Assembly (NCBI GenBank): GCA_002287215.1
Contig: LMVO01000034.1
Location: 36,868-100,867, forward strand
From: Methanocorpusculum parvum
Lineage (GTDB): Archaea; Halobacteriota; Methanomicrobia; Methanomicrobiales; Methanocorpusculaceae
Reading direction: 5' to 3'
DNA length: 64,000 nucleotides
The notes under the pieces were generated by a model, which saw only the letters and a list, made by a program, of their open reading frames with translations, did no database searches and was not told the origin of the DNA. Of this stretch, positions 15,975-23,399 are shown one piece after another (within the stretch, counting starts at the first letter, position 1; each line of letters starts with the position of its first letter). The position numbers and the translations under genes are program-made.

Positions 15975-16736
15975 ATGAAATGGTACATTAAGCTGATACT
16001 TCCGGCACTTGTTCTTGTCATGTGGGAGGTTGCGGCAATTCTGATGAACAATGCATACATCCTCCCCCGGGTGGAAAACGTCCTTGCTGTTTTTCTGACG
16101 CCGTTTGCCGACCTCTACGGATGCGGAAGTCTGATGGAAAACAGCTGGGTCAGTATTTACCGGGTAACGCTTGGTTTTATCATCGCCTGTCTGATCGCAG
16201 TCCCGCTGGGTATCATTCTCGGCCGGTATCCGGTTCTTGAACAGTTTTCCGACAGTCTGATCCAGATCCTGCGCCCGATCCCTCCTATGGCGTGGGTGCC
16301 TCTTTCTCTCGCCTGGTTCGGTCTGGGGCTTACTCCTATCGTGTTCATTATCGTGATAGGGTGTATCTTCCCTATCCTTGTAAACACGATCGACGGTGTA
16401 AAGAGGGTCAAGAAGAGCTGGGTCGAAACAGCCAGGATCTATCAGGCAAATGAACGCCAGATCATCACGAAAGTACTCGTCCCCGCGGCAGGTCCCGCCA
16501 TATGGAACGGGCTCCGTGTGGGATTTGGGATCGCCTGGATGAGTGTTGTCGCAGCAGAAATGATGCCGGGTACCGTTTCCGGTCTTGGCTATCTCATCAT
16601 GTATACGTACAACTGGGGCCAGGTCCAGATGGTTATCGCCGGTATGATCGCTATTGGTATCATAGGTATTGTTATGGACCAGTTCTTCCAGTATGTTCTG
16701 CGGAAAAAGTTTGCCTGGGAGGTGCTTGACAAATGA
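15975..16736 (+). CDS. ABC transporter permease (SsuC/TauC/NrtB family)
   Basis: Inner-membrane channel of the importer whose binding protein is encoded upstream. The 253-residue protein has about six membrane helices, starting MKWYIKLILPALVLVMWEV. The coupling-loop signature that contacts the ATPase is present as KTARIY-like ETARIYQANERQI, followed by VLVPAAGPAIWNGLRVGFGIAW, typical of the nitrate/sulfonate/taurine class. Its ATG is preceded by GGTGA (15959-15963). The last codons overlap the ATPase gene by four bases (ATGA). The substrate cannot be told from the sequence; sulfonate, taurine, nitrate, bicarbonate or a pyrimidine precursor are all known in the family. Confidence 0.9.
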   Translation: MKWYIKLILPALVLVMWEVAAILMNNAYILPRVENVLAVFLTPFADLYGCGSLMENSWVSIYRVTLGFIIACLIAVPLGIILGRYPVLEQFSDSLIQILRPIPPMAWVPLSLAWFGLGLTPIVFIIVIGCIFPILVNTIDGVKRVKKSWVETARIYQANERQIITKVLVPAAGPAIWNGLRVGFGIAWMSVVAAEMMPGTVSGLGYLIMYTYNWGQVQMVIAGMIAIGIIGIVMDQFFQYVLRKKFAWEVLDK

Positions 16737-17515
16737 CTGATTGGGATAAAGTATGGGTAAAGGTGGAGGACGCCACAAAGACGTTCTCTTCCCGGAAAGG
16801 TGATGTCACCGCTTTGGAGCATGTCAATCTTGAGGTCCACGACGGTCAGTTCGTCTGTCTGCTCGGTCCTTCCGGTTGCGGAAAAACCACGCTGCTTCGG
16901 ATGATCGGGGGACTTGATGTTCCGACCAGTGGGAAAGTCTCCATCGATGGAAAAATCGTGGACGGGCCTTCACCGAAAATGACGATGGTCTTCCAGGAAT
17001 ACTCGCTTTATCCGTGGCGTACGGTTTCGGAAAATGTGGGTTTTGGTCTGGAGATGATGGGCGTTTCCAAAGAAGAGCGGATCATCGAGGTGAATAAGCG
17101 TCTCGCTCTGGTAGGTCTGACCGGATTTGCCGACAGTTATCCCTACGAGCTGTCAGGGGGTATGCGTCAGAGGGCTGCCGTTGCCCGGGCGCTAGCCTCG
17201 GATCCGGCCGTCATGCTGATGGATGAACCATTCGGCGCGCTCGATGCGCAGACCCGGAATAAAATGCAGCGCGAGCTTCTCCAGATCTGGGAGGAAACGA
17301 AAAAGACGATCCTTTTCGTTACACACAGTGTTGATGAAGCGGTTTATCTTTCTGACAAAATTGTCATTCTGACTCCCCGCCCGGGAAGAATATATGAAAT
17401 ATATCCAAATACTCTGCCCAGGCCGCGTGATCGTACCAGTGTGGAGTTTGCGAAACTCAGGAAAGATGTTCTCGCCGAGATCGAGAAATTAGAGGGGGAG
17501 AATGAGAACCTTTAA
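16733..17515 (+). CDS. ABC transporter ATP-binding protein (SsuB/TauB/NrtD family)
   Basis: ATPase subunit driving the importer. The 260-residue protein shows Walker A GPSGCGKTT, Q-loop VFQEYSLYPW, ABC signature LSGGMRQRAAVARAL, Walker B VMLMDEPFGALD and the H-loop VTHSVDEAVYLSD, all correctly spaced. The C-terminal ITLTPRPG-like segment (VILTPRPGRIYEI) is characteristic of the nitrate/sulfonate class. Four-base overlap with the permease gene suggests coupled translation. rpl10e follows with its own Shine-Dalgarno. Confidence 0.95.
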   Translation: MTDWDKVWVKVEDATKTFSSRKGDVTALEHVNLEVHDGQFVCLLGPSGCGKTTLLRMIGGLDVPTSGKVSIDGKIVDGPSPKMTMVFQEYSLYPWRTVSENVGFGLEMMGVSKEERIIEVNKRLALVGLTGFADSYPYELSGGMRQRAAVARALASDPAVMLMDEPFGALDAQTRNKMQRELLQIWEETKKTILFVTHSVDEAVYLSDKIVILTPRPGRIYEIYPNTLPRPRDRTSVEFAKLRKDVLAEIEKLEGENENL

Positions 17516-17570
17516 TATGGTTTCCAACCAACCTAATTTGCACATTTAAGAGAGCTAGGAGTAATTAAAA

Positions 17571-18071
17571 ATGGTAAGAAAGCCAGCACGAATGTATAAT
17601 AAGCTCGCCAAGAAGGCATATTGCCGCCGTGAATATATGGGCGGTGTACCGGGCTTAAAAGTTGTAACGTTTGATATGGGAAACCTCTCTGAAGAGTTCC
17701 CGGTCGCAATTCATCTTGAAGCGCTTGAAGCATGCCAGATCCGTCACACGGCAATGGAAGCTGCTCGTATCAACATGAACAGACGTCTGATGAAAGATGT
17801 CGGAAAAAACAATTTCCACTTAAAGATCAGACCATACCCTCACCACGTTCTCCGTGAACACAAACAGGCAACCGGAGCCGGTGCAGACCGTATTTCTGAA
17901 GGTATGAGACTTGCATTCGGCAAACCAGTCGGAACTGCAGCACGTGTTGAAGAAAGACAGCGTATTTTCACCGTCTGGACAACCCCGCAGTATATCGACC
18001 AGGCAAAGGATGCCCTGCTCCACAGCGGATACAAACTCCCGACTCCGGTCCGGGTAATCGTTGAGAACTAA
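17571..18071 (+). CDS. rpl10e: Large-subunit ribosomal protein L10e (uL16)
   Basis: Archaeal/eukaryotic homolog of bacterial L16, placed near the peptidyl transferase centre and tRNA-binding corridor. 166 residues beginning [27 protein letters not shown] family start, with [21 protein letters not shown] and [16 protein letters not shown], both highly conserved. Shine-Dalgarno TAGGAGT lies ten bases upstream. It is preceded by the ABC transporter and followed by a weak AGGC-TTTT-GCCT hairpin after the stop (near 18071-18082). It seems to be a single-gene transcript. Confidence 0.96.
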   Translation: MVRKPARMYNKLAKKAYCRREYMGGVPGLKVVTFDMGNLSEEFPVAIHLEALEACQIRHTAMEAARINMNRRLMKDVGKNNFHLKIRPYPHHVLREHKQATGAGADRISEGMRLAFGKPVGTAARVEERQRIFTVWTTPQYIDQAKDALLHSGYKLPTPVRVIVEN

Positions 18072-18296
18072 GGCTTTTGCCTAAGCTCTCAATTTATGAT
18101 ACTTTTTTGTTGAAACTGTATGTTGGTTGCGATCTTGTGCAGGGTACCGTCTGATTCTGCACGTAACTACTGACTCCTCACCGATAGAGATTCGTGGTTT
18201 ATTTCATTTTGCGGTGTTCGGGCTCTTTTGGTTTGTTCCGCCTTTTTCCTCTCGATGGGAATGTATTAATATCATCCTGCTGGAAACGTTAGGATT

Positions 18297-18581
18297 ATGT
18301 TTGATCTGTTTAAAAAATCGAAGGCATCTTCCAATGCGCCTGAGATTGAGGATGATGAGTCTGATGAGGAAAATATTGTCATCTGGGAGCGGTACAACAC
18401 AAAGACCGGTGAGGTGGAAGATATCCTTGAGCTGGAATGCTATGATGAGGACGGGCTTGAAGCGATGGAAACGCTCACCGACGTGAAAAAACCAAACGGT
18501 GAGTGGCAGGGGTACCGGTACGTGTACATATCAAACGGCGTGGAGAAACATATCCGCCCAAAAGACAATAGATATCCCTGA
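18297..18581 (+). CDS. Small acidic hypothetical protein
   Basis: 94-residue protein of unknown function. After a basic start (MFDLFKKSKASS) it is strongly acidic (EIEDDESDEEN), then has a mixed segment IVIWERYNTKTGEVEDIL, and ends with tyrosine- and basic-rich WQGYRYVYISNGVEKHIRP. No transmembrane segment, no cysteine pair. A TATA-like GTATTAATATC lies about 35 bases upstream and TAGGATT next to the ATG could be the ribosome site, which supports real expression. It stands alone between rpl10e and a gene-poor stretch. Confidence 0.55.
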   Translation: MFDLFKKSKASSNAPEIEDDESDEENIVIWERYNTKTGEVEDILELECYDEDGLEAMETLTDVKKPNGEWQGYRYVYISNGVEKHIRPKDNRYP

Positions 18582-18901
18582 TTTTTATAAGAGCAACTGT
18601 TTTTTCAGGTGGAGCCCGCGCTTGATACGGAATACATGCCAATATCACTTACTGTTACTCATCTGTGTGTATTATCTCGGCATTTTATGCTTTAATCCGG
18701 GGATATTATTCAGAAATGGGTGTGAATGTCCTGAAATTACAATTTGGGCATGATCCCGGGTCTGATGGAGGGAGACGGCATACCGGGTCCATGAACCATT
18801 TTTCATCACGAAGTAAGTTAAGGCTGGAGAACTATTATAGAACATCGCGGAACATTTCCGGGAATATCATCTGAACGATCCGCACGAACGGATATCCCGT
18901 T
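18582..18901. other. Gene-poor stretch, no recognisable feature
   Basis: About 320 bases without a convincing coding region. A small inverted repeat ATCCG-CACGAA-CGGAT lies near 18874-18889. The short reading frames here have no ribosome site and no family resemblance. Confidence 0.4.
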
Positions 18902-19093
18902 ATGCGGAATCTGGTATGTGAACAAGCGTTCTTCAAAGCGAAGAACGGGAAAGAAAAAATGACAGAGTTTGTCGCAACCTTACAAAAACAAATAAAGCAC
19001 CAGAAGCCTCCCGCAAAAACTCCGGGCCAGTCTGCCAGAACCATTCGTCGGAAATATGAACTCATCGAACAGCTGAAAGAGTCGGCAAAGTGA
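18902..19093 (+). CDS. Possible small basic protein
   Basis: 63-residue frame, rich in Lys, Gln and Arg, with predicted helical segments around KMTEFVATLQKQIKHQK and ARTIRRKYELIEQLKES. A second in-frame ATG at 18959, after GGGAAAGAAAAA, would give 44 residues and has a slightly better upstream purine run. No cysteine, no membrane segment, no family recognised. It may be a real small DNA- or RNA-binding protein, a gene remnant, or chance. Codon use looks ordinary. Low confidence. Confidence 0.3.
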   Translation: MRNLVCEQAFFKAKNGKEKMTEFVATLQKQIKHQKPPAKTPGQSARTIRRKYELIEQLKESAK

Positions 19094-19343
19094 GAATATA
19101 TCCGCCGTTGTATAAGGGGGATGACATACTTTTTTTGATCTTGACGCGGTGATATTGTTTCGATTCCCTGTGGAATGGAAATATTCAGGAACCGAAATGT
19201 ATCCCTGAAGAAATTTTATCTCCTAAAAATGTATGATCTGCTTTTTTAAGCCAATGGTGATATTAATATAATTGGTACAATTTTACTATTGCATAGCAGT
19301 AGTAAGGAAAAAAATTCTGCAGAGCAAAAGGATGCGTGCAAAA
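19094..19343. other. Spacer upstream of the phzF-like gene
   Basis: AT-rich region with no gene recognised. TATTAATATAATTGG (19261-19275) could be the promoter of the PhzF-like gene. Confidence 0.35.
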
Positions 19344-20219
19344 ATGGGAATATACCGATATCAGAAAGTGGATGCGTTTACATCAGATACATCAGCCGGT
19401 AATCCGGCTGCCTGCATTTTTTTGGATGAAGAACAATCTTTGTCAGAAGAAGCAATGCTGGAGATTGCCAGGCAGCACAAAGGGTTTGTTTCCGAAGTGG
19501 TCTACTGCCGGATGCACGGCGGTGTTTTTCTAACCTACTATTCATCTGAATGTGAAGTGAATTTCTGCGGACACGGGACGATCGCATGTATGTACTCCTT
19601 AGTTAAAAACACGGCGAGCCTTTCTGCATGCAGCGAAATACCGATCCATACGAACAGAATGGGGCAATTAACTGTCTATAACAGAATCAGAGATCAGGAC
19701 GCTGTATTTATCTCTGCTCCCAAGCCAGCGTATATCGCTTCGTCTCTGCAGGCGGCGGATATTTCTGCTCCTTTGCGTTTGTCCGATGAAGATATAAGCA
19801 GGGAATTTCCGCTTGAGGTCATCGACGCCGGACTCAGAACATTGATCGTGCCGCTGAACTCTTTCCAAAAACTCGTTTCCATCTATCCGGATGAACCGGG
19901 TCTCAAGGAGTTCTGCCTGCAAAATGATATCGACATCATTCTGATCTTTTCTCTGGACCCGGTCGATACAAATAATATTGCCCATACAAGGGTTTTTGCA
20001 CCGAAATTTGGATATTTGGAGGATCCTGCGACCGGTTCCGGAAATAGCGCGTTTGGATACTACATGTTAAAACACGATATATGGGACGGTTCATTGTGTT
20101 CCATCGAACAAGGGGGAAACAACAGAGTATTTAATAGTATCAAACTTCAGTTTCAGGACGATCTCCTGCTGTTTGGCGGTAAAGCCACGATCCGCATCGA
20201 CGGTGTGTACTATTATTAA
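19344..20219 (+). CDS. PhzF family isomerase/epimerase-like protein
   Basis: Belongs to the phenazine-biosynthesis PhzF / diaminopimelate-epimerase fold; most members have no known substrate. The 291-residue form from 19344 (MGIYRYQKVDAFTS) is preferred because family members start this way and AAGGA lies eleven bases upstream. A longer frame from 19272 adds an unlike leader. Visible motifs are SAGNPAACIF, NFCGHGTIAC and the C-terminal EDPATGSGNSAFG, which form the two halves of the active site. The catalytic Glu is seen in QHKGFVSEVV. There are no phenazine genes nearby; it stands alone. Confidence 0.88.
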   Translation: MGIYRYQKVDAFTSDTSAGNPAACIFLDEEQSLSEEAMLEIARQHKGFVSEVVYCRMHGGVFLTYYSSECEVNFCGHGTIACMYSLVKNTASLSACSEIPIHTNRMGQLTVYNRIRDQDAVFISAPKPAYIASSLQAADISAPLRLSDEDISREFPLEVIDAGLRTLIVPLNSFQKLVSIYPDEPGLKEFCLQNDIDIILIFSLDPVDTNNIAHTRVFAPKFGYLEDPATGSGNSAFGYYMLKHDIWDGSLCSIEQGGNNRVFNSIKLQFQDDLLLFGGKATIRIDGVYYY

Positions 20220-20332
20220 CAGAGAACCCCAAAGAAAAATGCCCGACCATCAATTGAGATGAGGGCCTAGATAAAAATTGGCGGGGACTGGATTAAATAC
20301 TGCCGTGCAGAACGTATCATTTACCTGAGAAT

Positions 20333-21361
20333 ATGATCGCAGCCAAACCTGAAAAAAAACAACTGACAAGAGAATTGTTTGCTTTTCTTGCCATAACCTT
20401 TGCCGCAACCTATCTCCTTGAGATCTTTGTGATTATGCAGGAGGGGTCCGGGATATTATCCAGCAAGTGGGTGCTCATTCCGATGTACATTCCGGCTGTT
20501 GGTGCAATACTGTGTATGGTCGGTTTCAAATCAAAGGCTTTGACAAGGGAGTCAAAACAATTCCTTGCCATGTTCCTGCTTGCTTCCGCTGTCACGCTGG
20601 TGGAGGGATTATACCGCCCTCTCCTTGGAACGATCGGCCCCCTTCCCCTTCTTACCGCCATCATCTCTGTTGCGGCATTCCTACTGGTTCTCCTGCAGAA
20701 CCTGAGAGCATCCGGGAGGAGAAGCCTCTCTGATGCAAAACTATCCTTTGGACATAATTACCGGTACTACCTCATCATACCGGTAATCTTCTCGGTGCTG
20801 TTCATCCTTGCGTATTTCATGATCCATATGCTTGGACTGAGCCTTCCGACGATGGAATACAGTCCTGGCTCATTCTTCGTGTTCATTGGCATGTCCGTAT
20901 TGACGTTCGTTATTACATGGCCCAAATATTTCGGAGAAGAGTACGGCTGGAGATTTTACCTTCAGGACAGGGTATTTGCCCTCTTTGGCGTTTATCCGGG
21001 AGTTGTCATTGTTGGGATCGTATGGGGCTTGTGGCACCTGCCGCTTATGCTCGTCGGGTTGAATTTTCCCGACACCCCCCTTGCAGGAAATATCATGTAT
21101 ATCGGATGGACGATCATTCTCGGTATTATATTCAGCTATGCCGTGCTGAAGACCCGGAGCATCTGGATTGCAGTCCTGCTGCATGCCCTCACGGATGCCT
21201 TCATCGGTACCGGGAGCGGGTTGATCGCAAACAGCAATATTCTCATAGCATTTCTGCCGATTCTTCTTCTTATGGGAATATTTGCTGCCGTTCTCATCAG
21301 GTCGCGGGTATGGAAGGATGAAACAGGCAGTGAAAGTATCGAAAAACCATCCTCTCTCTGA
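20333..21361 (+). CDS. CPBP family intramembrane metalloprotease
   Basis: Type II CAAX-prenyl-protease-like membrane protein. 342 residues with about eight hydrophobic helices. The catalytic set is visible: EEYGWR (near residue 202), GIVWGLWHLPLM (near residue 232) and HALTDAF (near residue 283), supplying Glu-Glu, His and His/Asp ligands. Substrates of archaeal members are unknown; processing of membrane proteins or small peptides is the usual guess. A TATA-like GATTAAATAC lies about 38 bases before the ATG. No bacteriocin or peptide gene was found beside it. Confidence 0.88.
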   Translation: MIAAKPEKKQLTRELFAFLAITFAATYLLEIFVIMQEGSGILSSKWVLIPMYIPAVGAILCMVGFKSKALTRESKQFLAMFLLASAVTLVEGLYRPLLGTIGPLPLLTAIISVAAFLLVLLQNLRASGRRSLSDAKLSFGHNYRYYLIIPVIFSVLFILAYFMIHMLGLSLPTMEYSPGSFFVFIGMSVLTFVITWPKYFGEEYGWRFYLQDRVFALFGVYPGVVIVGIVWGLWHLPLMLVGLNFPDTPLAGNIMYIGWTIILGIIFSYAVLKTRSIWIAVLLHALTDAFIGTGSGLIANSNILIAFLPILLLMGIFAAVLIRSRVWKDETGSESIEKPSSL

Positions 21362-21389
21362 ACAGCTCATCTCTGATCCATGTGAGTTC

Positions 21390-21441
21390 AACAGAGTTTT
21401 ATCGACACCGAAAGGTGGTGGAAGTGTCAGCTCACTCTGTT
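21390..21441. ncRNA. Candidate structured RNA element
   Basis: AACAGAGT (21390-21397) pairs perfectly with ACTCTGTT (21434-21441). Inside, GACAC (21404-21408) can pair with GTGTC (21424-21428), or CACC-GAAA-GGTG (21406-21417) can form a GNRA-capped hairpin. GTGAG (21382-21386) and CTCAC (21431-21435) are also complementary. It lies between the stop of the CPBP gene and tRNA-Thr. It could be a 3' UTR fold, a terminator or a small RNA. Confidence 0.35.
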
Positions 21442-21517
21442 AATTGAGATATTTCCGCTGTTCCGTCTCATAGCGACGAATACTGCCTTAAATCACGATT
21501 TAACGACCTTAAAAGAG

Positions 21518-21589
21518 AGCCGTCGGAGGGACTTGAACCCTCGGCCTGCTGATTACGAATCAGCCGCTATACCGCTAAGCCACGACGGC
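21518..21589 (-). tRNA. tRNA-Thr (anticodon CGT)
   Basis: Acceptor stem GCCGTCG pairs with CGACGGC, discriminator T. Anticodon stem GCTGA/TCAGC encloses loop TTCGTAA, giving anticodon CGT for threonine (ACG). T arm is GAGGG-TTCAAGT-CCCTC. CCA is not encoded. 72 bases, no intron seen. Confidence 0.95.
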
Positions 21590-21640
21590 ACACTGTGTGC
21601 TTAAACACATTGCCTGTTAGACAATAAATAGGTTATTGAT

Positions 21641-21934
21641 TTATGAATATCCCTGAAGGGTCGGCGTATCCGTTCCTTCGGGATGCGCTCCGTTTGTTAT
21701 CTGTCCAAACTTCGTCTCGTACTCATTCACACTCTTCTGCAGCGCGGTCAGAAGTTTCTTCGCATGGGTCGGGCTGATCGCGACGACTGCCTTTGCTTTT
21801 GCCTGATTTGCCATAGGGAGCTGATGTAAAAACATCATCGTGAACTCGTCATCCTTGAATGCGATCTGGATCATATTGCTGTAGACCGGGTCAAGGTTCT
21901 GAGGGATCTGAATGTTGAGTTCGTTGCCTGCCAT
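21641..21934 (-). CDS. DUF3467 domain protein
   Basis: 97-residue protein, from the ATG at 21934 (MAGNELNIQIPQNLDPVYSN). It matches the DUF3467 pattern: VYSNMIQIAFKDDEFTMMF, PMANQAKAKAVVAISPTHAKKLLTALQ. Family members occur widely in bacteria and archaea, are cytoplasmic and of unknown function. The neighbouring Cas4-like gene diverges 45 bases away, so they may share a control region. A longer frame from 22105 runs into that gene and is rejected. Confidence 0.8.
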   Translation of the reverse strand: MAGNELNIQIPQNLDPVYSNMIQIAFKDDEFTMMFLHQLPMANQAKAKAVVAISPTHAKKLLTALQKSVNEYETKFGQITNGAHPEGTDTPTLQGYS

Positions 21935-21979
21935 AATTATTAATAGTGTGTTAAACGAACTTATGTTTATGGAGTCATC

Positions 21980-22663
21980 ATGCCGGACGAAAAAATTTCT
22001 GTAACAGATGTGGTGAAAGCAGGCACCTGTCCCATGCAGTTGTACCTGGCAAAATCCGTCGTTATTCCCTATGAAGAGCCGATTGCCTACACGGTTGCAA
22101 AGCAACTGTCCTATTATCTTGGAGATATCCTCTCTGCCGAGGATGTCTGGGAAGAGGGGTTGAAAAATATGGTTCCCGAGGATCAGCCCGCGCTTTCGTA
22201 CCTGGAAAAAATGGTTGCCGCCTGCAGCAAGGTGACCTGGCGTCAGGCCGAACGGTATGATGTATCTGTTTATTCTGAAAAATACGGGATATACGGGAAG
22301 GTAGACCGGTTCTTTGATGACAGTTTCTCACTTGTAAAAAGCGGCGAGGCGCCGACCCGCGGTGTCTATCTTCACGATCGCCTCAGAGTGATCTGTTATG
22401 CCGTCTGTCTTGAAGAGATGTTTGGAAAACCCTTCTACGGGCGCGTTGAGTATCTTGGTTCGGGAACGATCCGCAGTGTCGTTGTAGAGCCAAAAGACCG
22501 CCGCGCTCTTTTTCTTGCACTAAGGGCAGCAGAAAAGGTGATGAATGGGGGGATACCGAAAGTCGTCCGCGGTCCGTATTGTACCTGGTGTAAATTCGTG
22601 GACACCTGTTCCGCCGTTGAAAAACCCAAATCTCTCTTTTCCAAAATGATGTCAAAGGCATAA
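21980..22663 (+). CDS. Cas4-like Fe-S PD-(D/E)XK family protein, stand-alone
   Basis: 227-residue relative of Cas4/RecB nucleases. One cysteine near the N-terminus (AGTCPMQLYL, about residue 17) and three near the C-terminus (PYCTWCKFVDTC, about residues 198-209) form the usual four-cysteine [4Fe-4S] staple. The nuclease core has GIYGKVDRF with the metal-binding aspartate, but the following E-x-K motif reads SLVKSG, so the glutamate appears missing while the lysine is kept. The enzyme may be altered or inactive. No CRISPR array or other cas gene is near, so a role in DNA repair or another pathway is more likely than spacer acquisition. Confidence 0.75.
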   Translation: MPDEKISVTDVVKAGTCPMQLYLAKSVVIPYEEPIAYTVAKQLSYYLGDILSAEDVWEEGLKNMVPEDQPALSYLEKMVAACSKVTWRQAERYDVSVYSEKYGIYGKVDRFFDDSFSLVKSGEAPTRGVYLHDRLRVICYAVCLEEMFGKPFYGRVEYLGSGTIRSVVVEPKDRRALFLALRAAEKVMNGGIPKVVRGPYCTWCKFVDTCSAVEKPKSLFSKMMSKA

Positions 22664-22669
22664 CATAGA

Positions 22670-22682
22670 TATTCTGAGAATA
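22670..22682. promoter_or_regulatory. 13-bp palindrome in the feo promoter
   Basis: TATTCTGAGAATA is a perfect inverted repeat around a central G. It overlaps the TATA-like AATAAAAG (22679-22686), just upstream of the iron-regulator gene. Candidate operator for the regulator encoded next. Confidence 0.45.
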
Positions 22683-22700
22683 AAAGATACTAAGATAATA

Positions 22701-23399
22701 ATGACCTTTGAACTCTCAGAAGATATTCTCGAAGCAATACTCAATACCGGAAAGGAGACAGTAAAGGTTTCGAATCTGGAAGATCTGGTACACGGTGATA
22801 CCGAAGGACTCAGCAAAGCGGTAACCTGTCTCAAAGACAAAGGGTATCTCACCGAATCTGCTCATGGCCTTTCACTCACTGATAAGGGTTCAGTCAAAGC
22901 TGCCCAGGTGGCGCGCAAACATGCTGTCCTGACCAGTTTTCTTACCGATGTTCTTGGAACCGAACCTGATCACGCATCAAAGGAGGCGTGCCTCATGGAG
23001 CACAGCATCTCGTCAGAAACGATTGACCGCCTTGACACATTTTTGGAAAAGCGCGGCCCGGGACATAAACCCGGCCGCGAAAGAGGATGGGGGAGACGCG
23101 CATCCACGTCGGAACAGACGAGTCCCAGGGAACATGAAGGACATGCCGGACTCACGAAACGAAATCCCATCGTGTCTCTCTCCGAGTGCGAGGAAGGTTC
23201 TCTCCTGCATGTCTCCATGATCCGGTGCTTTGCAAAACACAGCAGGCTCATCGATCTCGGCGTCATCCCCGGGGAGCTCATCACACTCAGACGAAAACTT
23301 GACAATCACGCGGTCGTCATAACCGTAAAAGGATGCGATATCGCATTAAGCCCCGAGGTCGCCGAGAATATCATGGTCGAGCGGTGCAATACCCCATGA
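22701..23399 (+). CDS. DtxR/MntR-type metal-dependent regulator with FeoA domain
   Basis: Probable iron-responsive repressor of the ferrous iron uptake unit. The 232-residue protein has an N-terminal winged helix (about residues 1-65, LEDLVHGDTEGLSKAVTCLKDKGYL) and a helical dimerisation/metal region (ARKHAVLTSFLTDVLG, SKEACLMEHSIS). An unusually long basic, Gly/Arg-rich linker follows (about 118-155). A FeoA/SH3-like domain ends it (about 158-230, with CFAKHSRLIDLGVIPGELI). The stop overlaps the feoB ATG (ATGA), so the regulator or its FeoA part is made with FeoB. It may serve as FeoA as well as repressor, since no separate feoA is seen. Confidence 0.85.
   Translation: MTFELSEDILEAILNTGKETVKVSNLEDLVHGDTEGLSKAVTCLKDKGYLTESAHGLSLTDKGSVKAAQVARKHAVLTSFLTDVLGTEPDHASKEACLMEHSISSETIDRLDTFLEKRGPGHKPGRERGWGRRASTSEQTSPREHEGHAGLTKRNPIVSLSECEEGSLLHVSMIRCFAKHSRLIDLGVIPGELITLRRKLDNHAVVITVKGCDIALSPEVAENIMVERCNTP

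Noticed and set aside
15885..16778. 297-residue open frame on the minus strand
   Set aside because: It lies antisense to the ABC permease and has no family features or ribosome site; the composition (many His, Asp, Arg) is typical of a shadow frame.
21980..22663. Evidence of a CRISPR-Cas locus
   Set aside because: Only the Cas4-like protein was found; no repeat-spacer array and no other cas gene were seen in the window.
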